The notes beneath the pieces were generated by a model, which ran no database searches, was not told the DNA's origin, and was given only the letters and a program-made list of their open reading frames with translations. This document shows, in pieces, positions 37,641 through 44,188 of a stretch of 50,752 nt of DNA. Numbering within the stretch: position 1 is the first letter of the stretch; each line of letters begins with the position of its first letter. A program made the translations under genes and the position numbers. The stretch comes from an uncultured Alcaligenaceae bacterium (GTDB taxonomy: Bacteria > Pseudomonadota > Gammaproteobacteria > Burkholderiales > Burkholderiaceae_B): NCBI GenBank assembly GCA_937995985.1, contig CALKIR010000057.1:1-50752 (forward strand), read 5' to 3'.

Positions 37641-37673
37641 AAAAGCCAGCACCATATTTTTGTGCTGGCTTTT
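37641..37673. terminator. bidirectional terminator between TPR gene and dadA
   Basis: AAAAGCCAGCAC and GTGCTGGCTTTT form a perfect 12-bp stem across a 9-base loop. The A and T ends make it usable for both convergent genes. Confidence 0.88.
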
Positions 37674-37700
37674 AAAAAATGAGTACAGGGGGTTGAATGT

Positions 37701-38930
37701 TTAAGAAGGGGAGCTTTGAATCAGATCGGAGACCATTTCTGCTGTTATGGCAGATAAAGTCCATCCAAGGTGGCCATGCCCTGTGTTATAAAAGACCCCT
37801 GGTTTACTGCCTCGCTGTACACGCGGCATCATATCAGGCATCATGGGGCGTAGCCCAGCCCAGGGAACCACACGGTAGGTCCCTACTTGATGGAAGTTAC
37901 GGCGACACCAATCAATTAAAGGTTGTATTCTGTCAGCACGAATATCGCGATTAATGCCGTTATATTCAGCAGTGCCTGCAATGCGAAAACGCCCTGTGCC
38001 TAGGCGGCTAGTGACTATTTTGGCCTCTTCGTCTAATAAGCTGACCCAAGGGGTGGCTTGTTGGCTTTCCTCGTCATCTAAGTAAACGGTGATAGAGTAT
38101 CCTTTAACTGGATACACATTCATCCGATCGCCTAATAATTTAGCAATATGGCGGCTCCCAACACCTGCGCAAACCACTAGTTTATCGACAGTCAGGCTCC
38201 CTTGTGCTTGGGGGTCTTGAGTGGATTGATAATGAATGATTTGCTTGCCTTGTTGCTGGCCAATGCTGTGAATCTCAGCGTCAAAAATAAAATTGACCCC
38301 GTGCTTTTCACATGCCTTAGCAAGGCCACGGGTATATTTATGAATATCACCTGTAGAGTCTGAGGGGGTAAAAAAGCCTCCGTAGTATTTTCCTTTTAGG
38401 GTAGGCTCAATTTCAGGGATTTGATCTGGGCTAACTGTATCACGCTCTAGGCCGGCTTGAGCTAATAGCTTGCTCACTTTGAGTCCGGATTCAAAGCCTT
38501 CTTTACTCTGATAGACATGCAAGATACCGCGCTCTACCCAATCAAAATCGATATTTTCATCTCGTGCCCACTGAAATAAATGCTCCCGTGCAGCAATGGC
38601 CATACGAGCAGTTTTGATGGTGTTACTTTCGTAGTTGCGTATTTGACCAACAAACTCTGCCATCCAAGAGTACTTATGCCAGCTGGGTGCAGGATTAAAT
38701 AATAGGGGAGCATCTTTGCGCAGCATCCAGCGCATCCCCTTCATAATGGTGGAAATATTATTCCAGACCTCAGCGTTACATGCGGATAATTGACCCCCAT
38801 TGGCAAAAGAAGTATCCATGGCGGGGTAGCGCAAGCGATCAATTACCGTTACCTCAAAGCCGCGTTTGCGCAGCGCGTAAGCTGTGGTCACACCGGTAAT
38901 TCCGGCGCCAATTACAGCAATATGAGTCAT
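37701..38930 (-). CDS. dadA: DadA-family FAD-dependent D-amino acid dehydrogenase, glycine-riboswitch controlled
   Basis: Flavoprotein of 409 residues. It has an N-terminal Rossmann GAGITG (8-13) and the family core VVPWAGLRPMMPDMMPR. DadA enzymes oxidise D-amino acids (classically D-alanine) to keto acids and pass electrons to the respiratory chain. The ATG at 38930 has GGAG nine bases upstream. Its 5' leader is a complete tandem glycine riboswitch, so glycine is the signal and perhaps a substrate (glycine to glyoxylate plus ammonia). That is unusual for a D-alanine enzyme. It is divergent from the cstA cassette. The exact substrate is not settled by sequence. Confidence 0.88.
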   Translation of the reverse strand: MTHIAVIGAGITGVTTAYALRKRGFEVTVIDRLRYPAMDTSFANGGQLSACNAEVWNNISTIMKGMRWMLRKDAPLLFNPAPSWHKYSWMAEFVGQIRNYESNTIKTARMAIAAREHLFQWARDENIDFDWVERGILHVYQSKEGFESGLKVSKLLAQAGLERDTVSPDQIPEIEPTLKGKYYGGFFTPSDSTGDIHKYTRGLAKACEKHGVNFIFDAEIHSIGQQQGKQIIHYQSTQDPQAQGSLTVDKLVVCAGVGSRHIAKLLGDRMNVYPVKGYSITVYLDDEESQQATPWVSLLDEEAKIVTSRLGTGRFRIAGTAEYNGINRDIRADRIQPLIDWCRRNFHQVGTYRVVPWAGLRPMMPDMMPRVQRGSKPGVFYNTGHGHLGWTLSAITAEMVSDLIQSSPS

Positions 38931-38945
38931 GGTACATGGCTCCGT

Positions 38946-38985
38946 AAAAAATGCAGATAAGACGTTGAAAGACTTACCCCATCTG
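38946..38985 (-). terminator. regulated terminator of the glycine riboswitch
   Basis: On the minus strand CAGAT...AAG pairs with CTTATCTG, followed by GCATTTTTT. The stem uses CAGAT, the 3' strand of aptamer II P1, so terminator and P1 cannot form together. Glycine binding should therefore prevent termination (ON switch). Confidence 0.7.
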
Positions 38986-39160
38986 TACGGTTACCTGAGA
39001 GCTTATTCTTGCGGTGCACGCAAGATCCCCTTCGGTGGACAATTTAATGTCTCTCTCCAGATTCGCCTAGGGGCCAGGCCCCAGCTATTAGGATCCTTTT
39101 GCCTGAGAGTTTCCGGGGTGGTTGCTCCGTCGGCGCTGGTTTTTAACCAGTCTCTTTCCA
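38977..39160 (-). ncRNA. tandem glycine riboswitch (two aptamers)
   Basis: On the minus strand, aptamer I (39160-39094) carries GCCGACGGAGCAACC and CCCCGGAAACTCTCAGGC, then AAAAGGA. Aptamer II (about 39063-38977) carries ATCTGGAGAG, CACCGAAGGGG, CTCTCAGGT and CAGATGGGG. These are the hallmark conserved blocks of glycine aptamers. P1 of aptamer II is ATCTG/CAGAT, and P2 is GAGAG/CTCTC. The linker carries an additional GGGG-CCTGG-CCCC hairpin. It precedes dadA directly. Confidence 0.94.
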
Positions 39161-39222
39161 AATAGCAAATTCGGCTGCTTATACCATAGTCAACAATAAT
39201 ACCAATAAGCAAGTTTTTTATA

Positions 39223-39279
39223 AATAGGTTACCCAAATCTTGTGCATATGGGATGTAGTGGCTTGTTTTTAAACCTATT
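39223..39279. repeat. 8-bp inverted repeat between riboswitch and cstA
   Basis: AATAGGTT (39223-39230) and AACCTATT (39272-39279) are inverted copies 41 bases apart in the divergent dadA/cstA region. They may be an operator for both directions, but chance is possible at this length. Confidence 0.25.
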
Positions 39280-39379
39280 AGGGAAAGTCAGCACGATAAA
39301 AACCACATAATTTGTTATAACCAGTTAAGCTTTGGTTGGTTTCTACCCTTTTACGTTTTCTCATCCTGACGAGGGAAAT

Positions 39380-41059
39380 ATGAGTGCTATTTTTTTAGTA
39401 GTCGTAGGGCTAGGAGCAATGGCTCTAGGGTATATTTTTTACTCGCGTTTTATCGCTCAAAAAATATACCAATTAGATGATTCTCGTCCCACCCCAGCTC
39501 ATGAGTTTGAGGATGGTGTGGATTTTGTTCCCACTAATAAATATGTACTTTGGGGGCACCATTTCACTTCTGTGGCCGGTGCGGCACCTATTGTTGGGCC
39601 GGCAATTGCTGTAATTTGGGGGTGGTTGCCTGCTTTTTTATGGGTGGTGTTAGGAACCATCTTCTTTGCAGGGGTCCATGACTTTGGAGCGGTGTGGGCC
39701 AGCGTACGCAATAAAGCCAAATCTGTCGGTGCATTAACAGGTGATGTGGTAGGGCATCGGGCACGGTCTATTTTTATGATCGTCATTTTCTTGGTTTTGC
39801 TAATGGTTAATGCTGTCTTTGGGGTAGTCATTGCAGGGCTATTAATCAATAACCCAAGTTCAGTGGTACCTGTGTGGGGCGCCATTGTAGTCGCTCTAAT
39901 TATTGGGCAGCTAATATACAAAACCAAGGCTAATCTCCCCTTAGTTTCGCTTTTAGGGGTTGTGGTTTTATATGCTTTGATATGGGTAGGGCCGGAGGTC
40001 CCCCTATCATTACCTGACTCAGTGGCAGGGCTTAATCCTAGTGCGACCTGGATTATTTTGCTATTTGTTTATGCGGCCATAGCCTCTTTATTACCTGTCT
40101 GGATGTTATTGCAGCCAAGAGACTATATCAATGGCTTACAGTTATTTGTTGGCTTGGGCCTGTTATATCTTGCTGTATTTATCGCTAATCCTACGGTAGT
40201 GGCCCCTGCAATTAATGCTGAGGTGCCTGCAGGGACGCCCTCAATGATCCCCTTGTTATTTGTCACTATTGCTTGTGGTGCAATTTCAGGTTTCCACGGT
40301 TTAGTCTCATCAGGAACAACGTCCAAGCAGCTAAATAAAGAAAGTGATGCACGCTTTGTGGGTTATTTTGGTGCCGTAGGCGAGGGCTCTTTGGCATTGG
40401 CAGCTATTATTGCCGCCTCTGCTGGGTTTGCGACCTTGGCAGATTGGCAAGCGCTCTATCATTCCTTTGGTCAAGGCGGCGTTAATGCCTTTGTTCAGGG
40501 TGGGGCAGCGATTATTCAGTCTGGCATAGGTATTGATGCTGAAGTATCCGCCACTTTATTAACTGTGATGGCGGCTTTATTTGCTGGTACCACCATGGAT
40601 ACTGGATTACGTTTGCAACGTTATATTTTCCAAGAGTGGGGTGAGATCTATCATATTGAAACCTTTAAAAAACCGGTGCCGGCTACTTTACTTGCGGTAG
40701 GGACATGTTTATTACTGGCCTTTGGCGCGGGAGGTGCGAGCGGCTCGGGGGGGTTGCTTATTTGGCCGTTGTTCGGGACTACTAACCAATTATTAGCGGG
40801 ACTGACTTTGCTGGTTATTGCTGTCATGTTGGTTCGTCGACGGGTCAGTGCAGCTTATGTAGTCTGGCCATTAACCTTTTTGTTAATTATGACCTTAGCC
40901 GCATTGCTTTTACAATTGGTTGAGTTTTACCAAAAAGGTGATTGGTTCCTTTTTGTGCTTGATTTGGTGGTGTTAATTGCGGCCATTTTGGTGACTCTTG
41001 AGTGTGTCAGCGCTTTACGTCGAGAAAAGGCTAAGGCTCAACAAGAGGCTGCTATTTAA
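39380..41059 (+). CDS. cstA: CstA-family carbon starvation protein (short form), pyruvate/peptide-type permease
   Basis: Polytopic inner-membrane protein of 559 residues. It has the CstA signatures GPAIAVIWGWLPAFLWVVLG near the start and SGFHGLVSSGTTSKQL at about 310. Characterised CstA and BtsT proteins (about 700 residues) take up pyruvate. This one is shorter and ends in a basic tail after about 14 hydrophobic segments. I chose ATG 39380 because GAGGGA precedes it. A cory-CC-star gene follows after 77 bases and an ArsA-like ATPase after that, a recurrent trio. It is divergent from the riboswitch-controlled dadA. Confidence 0.88.
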   Translation: MSAIFLVVVGLGAMALGYIFYSRFIAQKIYQLDDSRPTPAHEFEDGVDFVPTNKYVLWGHHFTSVAGAAPIVGPAIAVIWGWLPAFLWVVLGTIFFAGVHDFGAVWASVRNKAKSVGALTGDVVGHRARSIFMIVIFLVLLMVNAVFGVVIAGLLINNPSSVVPVWGAIVVALIIGQLIYKTKANLPLVSLLGVVVLYALIWVGPEVPLSLPDSVAGLNPSATWIILLFVYAAIASLLPVWMLLQPRDYINGLQLFVGLGLLYLAVFIANPTVVAPAINAEVPAGTPSMIPLLFVTIACGAISGFHGLVSSGTTSKQLNKESDARFVGYFGAVGEGSLALAAIIAASAGFATLADWQALYHSFGQGGVNAFVQGGAAIIQSGIGIDAEVSATLLTVMAALFAGTTMDTGLRLQRYIFQEWGEIYHIETFKKPVPATLLAVGTCLLLAFGAGGASGSGGLLIWPLFGTTNQLLAGLTLLVIAVMLVRRRVSAAYVVWPLTFLLIMTLAALLLQLVEFYQKGDWFLFVLDLVVLIAAILVTLECVSALRREKAKAQQEAAI

Positions 41060-41136
41060 TTACCTACTTCTCTTTGCTGGTAGTTATCGGGCCGTATACC
41101 ATGTGGTGTACGGCCGTTTTAGTCTTGGAGTACATC

Positions 41137-41415
41137 ATGTCATCACTATGGGAAAAGCTCAGAGATTTTGGTCACAAGGTTACTGAGCTTAGTACGCAGT
41201 TTTATTATGCGCCTTATCGTGCAGCCATTGCACGGGCTAAACGAGAAGAGGACGATCTCTTTATGCTGCTAGTATTTGCTGAAATGATGGGGGTGCCGAA
41301 TCCTGTTTCTTGGTATACCTTAGAATTGCAGCCAATATTATTAGAGCGCTTTCACGATTGGCATACCCGAATGGGCATGGAACGTTCACCATTAGATCAT
41401 TTCAGGTGCTGCTGA
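41137..41415 (+). CDS. cory-CC-star protein
   Basis: A 92-residue protein that ends in Cys91-Cys92-stop. The core EEDDLFMLLVFAEMMGVPNP and the VSWYTLELQP...RMGMERSPLDHF segment match the cory-CC-star family, which is named for its final Cys-Cys. ATG 41137 has GGAG upstream. Its stop overlaps the start of the ArsA-like ATPase by one base, so they are translationally coupled. There is no signal peptide. The function is not known; the family is recurrently found with a CstA protein and an ArsA/GET3-type ATPase. Confidence 0.82.
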   Translation: MSSLWEKLRDFGHKVTELSTQFYYAPYRAAIARAKREEDDLFMLLVFAEMMGVPNPVSWYTLELQPILLERFHDWHTRMGMERSPLDHFRCC

Positions 41416-42431
41416 TGTCTAACCTATTAACCCAATCTATCAAAGAAAAAAGAGTATTACTGGTAGGAGGCAAAGGAGGGGTCGGTAAGACTACTATTTC
41501 CTCCTCATTAGCTGCTCGAGCCGCACAAAATGGGCGGCGAGTACTATTGGTATCTACCGATCCCGCACATAGTTTGAGTGATATTTTTGGGCGCCCCATT
41601 GGCCCCAAAGAAGTCCATATGAGTCCTAATTTGTATGCCTGTGAAATTGACCCAGAGCAAGAGGTAGATGCTTATTTAGAGCGCGTGCTGAATCAAATGA
41701 GGCGTTTTGCTGGTTATGATCAGGTGCACGAATTACAGCGTCATTTGCGCTTATCTAGACTTTCTCCAGGTGCACAGGAGGCAGCCTTGCTTGAGCGGCT
41801 CGCAAAGCTCTTGGTAGAGGGGTTGGAGCAATACGACTTAATAGTCTTGGATACTGCGCCAACAGGGCATACTTTGCGCCTATTAAGTTTGCCTGAGGTC
41901 ATTGCTGCTTGGACAGACGGATTGTTGCATCATAATCGGCGTTCTGAACAATTGGGCAAAGTCTTGGCACATCTTACTCCTGGTCGCGATGTTGATAATG
42001 TGCTCAAAGGTCCTGAAAACCCCACAACTCAAGGCTTAGATGAGCGCAGCAAAGAGCTCGTCCATACACTGCAGGCGCGTCAAACTTTATTCCATCGCAC
42101 TCGTCGTTTGTTGCATGATTCTGAACATACAGCTTTTTATTTTGTCTTAACGCCAGAGCGGTTACCCATATTAGAAACCCAGCGCGCAGTAGAAGCTTTG
42201 CTTGATGTGGGTATGAATGTAGAGGGTATTATCATTAATCGTATTTTGCCCGAAACCATTCAGCAAGGGTTTTGGGCGCAGCATCAGCTGCGCCAACAAG
42301 AGTATTTAGCAACTATTGAGCAGCTGTTTCAGCACATGCAGCGCTATAAAGTATATTTACAAGAGGATGAAATTATTGGCTTGGAAAAAATACAGGCCTT
42401 AGCTGTCGAGCTGGTCGACGCGGGCCCGTAG
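41415..42431 (+). CDS. ArsA/TRC40/GET3-family ATPase
   Basis: Deviant-Walker ATPase of 338 residues. It has the P-loop GGKGGVGKTT (18-27), switch I STDPAHSLSD, and the DTAPTGHTLRLLSLP switch II region. A single half-length domain makes it GET3-like, working as a dimer, unlike the doubled ArsA. It has only one Cys (Cys76). It therefore lacks both the GET3 zinc CxxC and the arsenite-binding cysteines of ArsA, which argues against an arsenic role. It is coupled to the preceding cory-CC-star gene (TGATG). The role may be energising or folding the CstA partner, but this is inference. Confidence 0.85.
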   Translation: MSNLLTQSIKEKRVLLVGGKGGVGKTTISSSLAARAAQNGRRVLLVSTDPAHSLSDIFGRPIGPKEVHMSPNLYACEIDPEQEVDAYLERVLNQMRRFAGYDQVHELQRHLRLSRLSPGAQEAALLERLAKLLVEGLEQYDLIVLDTAPTGHTLRLLSLPEVIAAWTDGLLHHNRRSEQLGKVLAHLTPGRDVDNVLKGPENPTTQGLDERSKELVHTLQARQTLFHRTRRLLHDSEHTAFYFVLTPERLPILETQRAVEALLDVGMNVEGIIINRILPETIQQGFWAQHQLRQQEYLATIEQLFQHMQRYKVYLQEDEIIGLEKIQALAVELVDAGP

Positions 42432-42450
42432 AAAAAATGGCTGTTATCAA

Positions 42451-42540
42451 CTAGTCGGCCAGAGCTAATAGCACAATACCAGTTAAGCCAAGAAAAATGA
42501 AAATCCACGGAAGATAATCAACTAAGCTGTGCATTGACAT
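42451..42540 (-). CDS. 29-residue candidate membrane protein (small ORF)
   Basis: A 30-codon frame encodes MSMHSLVDYLPW, then a hydrophobic helix (IFIFLGLTGIVLLALA) and a final Asp. GGAG lies eight bases before the ATG (42549-42552 on the plus strand as CTCC), a good ribosome-binding site. The size and layout resemble small single-span membrane subunits (for example the CydX or KdpF classes), but I cannot assign it. It converges on the ArsA-like ATPase with a 19-base gap. The upstream 300 bases contain no other gene. Confidence 0.5.
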   Translation of the reverse strand: MSMHSLVDYLPWIFIFLGLTGIVLLALAD

Positions 42541-42552
42541 AGGGTTGTCTCC

Positions 42553-42811
42553 ATCGTTACGGAATTTACCATCAGTAACTAATAATTATCTTTGTTTTAT
42601 ATCTAAAATAATATCTATTGTACTGCATATTGAGACATTGTTACTCTTATTGAGAATTTGTATAAGGAAAAAAGTGTCAAGGATGGATAAGGATTTTCTC
42701 TCTGCCCTATGGTCCTGATTTTAAACCAGTTATTAGGTGTTGGTAGTGAGAATAGCAGGCTATTCTGAGCGTAATTTTTGGTCTTTATGAGAACAGTCTA
42801 CCCATTTAGGT
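42553..42811. other. intergenic region, no gene seen
   Basis: These 259 AT-rich bases lie between the 29-residue ORF and the nagB repeats. I see no credible ORF or RNA gene. A small AGAATAGC-AG-GCTATTCT hairpin lies near 42750. The region must contain the promoters of nagB and the small ORF. Confidence 0.5.
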
Positions 42812-42845
42812 ACCAATACATACAAACTCTATAACACCAATACAT
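42812..42845 (+). repeat. direct repeat upstream of nagB (possible operator)
   Basis: ACCAATACAT occurs at 42812-42821 and again at 42836-42845, 24 bases apart, on the same face of the helix. An inverted relative (TGTATCATTGGGG) follows at 42855-42867. They lie 50-85 bases before nagB, where a repressor of amino-sugar genes could bind. Confidence 0.35.
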
Positions 42846-42894
42846 CATTTCTTTGTATCATTGGGGTCTTTATGACTGCTTAAAGAACAAGTAT

Positions 42895-43671
42895 ATGTTT
42901 TATGTATTCACGACCGCTCAAGATATTGCTCGCTTTGTGAGTGCGCAAATGCTTCAGCTCATTAGCAGCCGTGAGCATTTGGTTTTGGGTTTAGCGACTG
43001 GCAGTACCATGAAGCCCGTATACGAGCAATTAATTCAAGATTACCTGCATCACAGGCCGCGTTTAGAGCATGTGCATTGTTTTAACTTAGATGAGTATAT
43101 AGGTTTGGCGGCGGCTCATCCTCAATCCTATGCCTCGTACATGCAGCAGCATTTATATGATCACGTGCCTTTTGAGCCCTCACAGTTACATGTACCTTGT
43201 GGTGAGGACTGGCCTACAGATGAGCAGTGTCTGGATTTTTCCTTAAAAATACAAAAACTAGGGGGGATTGATCTGCAGCTATTGGGCATTGGTACCAATG
43301 GTCATATCGGTTTTAATGAGCCAGGCACTTCTTTTGAGCAGCGTACGCATGTAGTGGCCCTTTCGGAACAAACGCGTCGTGATAATAGTAGGTTTTTTAC
43401 TCACAAAGAAGAAATGCCTACTCATGCTGTCACCTTAGGGCTTAAGGATATTATCGAGGCCAAACAGATTTTTTTATTAGCTACGGGAGAGCAAAAGGCT
43501 GAGATTATGGGTAAATTGCAACGCAGTGTCGTGACCGAGGAGTTGCCAGCGAGTATTCTTAAAACCCATGCTAACACAGTAATTTTAGTTGACCGCGCTG
43601 CAGCCCAAGATTTGGATCCTGAGTTGTGCAAAGAGGGTAGTGCGCTATTTGAGCGAGTGGGTGCGCTTTAA
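42895..43671 (+). CDS. nagB: glucosamine-6-phosphate deaminase
   Basis: Converts GlcN6P to fructose-6-phosphate and ammonia, linking amino sugars to glycolysis. LGLATGSTM is the phosphate loop, FNLDEYIGL carries the catalytic Asp, and GIGTNGHIGFNEPGTSFEQRTHVV carries the His and Glu. It resembles the shorter Bacillus-type NagB more than the allosteric E. coli type. The ATG 42895 gives 258 residues; the frame is open 14 codons further but without a ribosome-binding site. No nagA or amino-sugar transporter is adjacent, so it stands alone. Confidence 0.92.
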   Translation: MFYVFTTAQDIARFVSAQMLQLISSREHLVLGLATGSTMKPVYEQLIQDYLHHRPRLEHVHCFNLDEYIGLAAAHPQSYASYMQQHLYDHVPFEPSQLHVPCGEDWPTDEQCLDFSLKIQKLGGIDLQLLGIGTNGHIGFNEPGTSFEQRTHVVALSEQTRRDNSRFFTHKEEMPTHAVTLGLKDIIEAKQIFLLATGEQKAEIMGKLQRSVVTEELPASILKTHANTVILVDRAAAQDLDPELCKEGSALFERVGAL

Positions 43672-43718
43672 CTGGTTGATTGAAGTCATTCAATCACGCG
43701 ATCCCGAAGATAGAAAAA

Positions 43719-43748
43719 AAATGGGTCGGTGTGTACACCGACCCATTT
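43719..43748 (-). terminator. terminator of tRNA-Val
   Basis: AAATGGGTCGGTGT pairs with ACACCGACCCATTT (14 bp, 2-base loop). On the minus strand the stem is followed by eight T, which suits termination of the tRNA-Val transcript. It also lies at the nagB end. Confidence 0.85.
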
Positions 43749-43755
43749 AGAATTC

Positions 43756-43832
43756 TGGTAGGCAGTACTGGATTCGAACCAGCGACCTCTACGATGTCAA
43801 CGTAGCGCTCTAACCAACTGAGCTAACCGCCT
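43756..43832 (-). tRNA. tRNA-Val(GAC)
   Basis: Read on the minus strand: acceptor AGGCGGT/ACTGCCT, a D arm with TTAGCTCAGTTGGTTAGAGC, and anticodon arm CTACG-TTGACAT-CGTAG giving anticodon GAC. The T arm has GGTTCGAATCC. The discriminator is A and the CCA end is encoded (43758-43756). Length is 77 bases including CCA. Confidence 0.97.
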
Positions 43833-43979
43833 AGAGAAAATAAATATAACAAAACCAAAACTAAATAGCAAGCTTGGTGTTTGTTAAAAATAAATTTGTT
43901 GTATATTTGCCTATAGGATTGATTTTGCGGTTGCCTTTCTTTGTTGCGTGCTTTTTTTGCTGCGCACATATCATGAGGC

Positions 43980-43988
43980 TGTTATAAT
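43980..43988 (+). promoter_or_regulatory. extended -10 promoter of thrS
   Basis: TGTTATAAT is a perfect extended -10 element. TTGCTG at 43957 is a weak -35 with long spacing. It would start a leader transcript of about 190 bases before thrS. Confidence 0.6.
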
Positions 43989-44031
43989 GATTGTTCACAG
44001 ATTAATCAAGTGGGCGACCAATATTTTATTC

Positions 44032-44079
44032 ATGTATATGGTGGTAGCAGTGACTCAGACGCGAACTACTAGCAGCTAG
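44032..44079 (+). CDS. candidate threonine-rich leader peptide of thrS
   Basis: A 15-codon ORF reads MYMVVAVTQTRTTSS, with Thr at positions 8, 10, 12 and 13 (four of six codons from 8 to 13). It lies between the promoter and the thrS terminator hairpin. The last codons (ACTAGCAGCTAG) overlap the first stem of the leader. This is the expected layout of an amino-acid attenuator. The weakness is the lack of a clear ribosome-binding site before ATG 44032. Confidence 0.55.
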   Translation: MYMVVAVTQTRTTSS

Positions 44080-44172
44080 ATCTATTTAAAAATGCCGCTA
44101 GGTGTCTTCGCGCATGCTTTATATGATGCTTCAGATTAAATACCATTAACGCGGCCTTGGAGCCGCGTTTTT
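44069..44172 (+). promoter_or_regulatory. thrS transcription attenuator
   Basis: CTAGCAGC (44069-44076) can pair with GCCGCTAG (44094-44101). GCCGC (44094-44098) can pair instead with GCGGC (44151-44155), which is the left arm of the terminator AACGCGGC-CTTGGA-GCCGCGTT (44148-44169) followed by TTTTT. These are the alternating 1:2, 2:3 and 3:4 pairings of an attenuator. Stalling at Thr codons would block segment 1, favour 2:3 and let transcription reach thrS. Confidence 0.6.
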
Positions 44173-44188
44173 AGTTTGGAAATAGATA

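Noticed and set aside
41415..42431. Arsenite efflux ATPase ArsA
   Set aside because: Only one half domain and a single Cys; no arsB, arsC or arsR nearby.
43980..44188. T-box riboswitch for thrS
   Set aside because: No specifier loop or T-box sequence is seen; a peptide-based attenuator explains the parts better.
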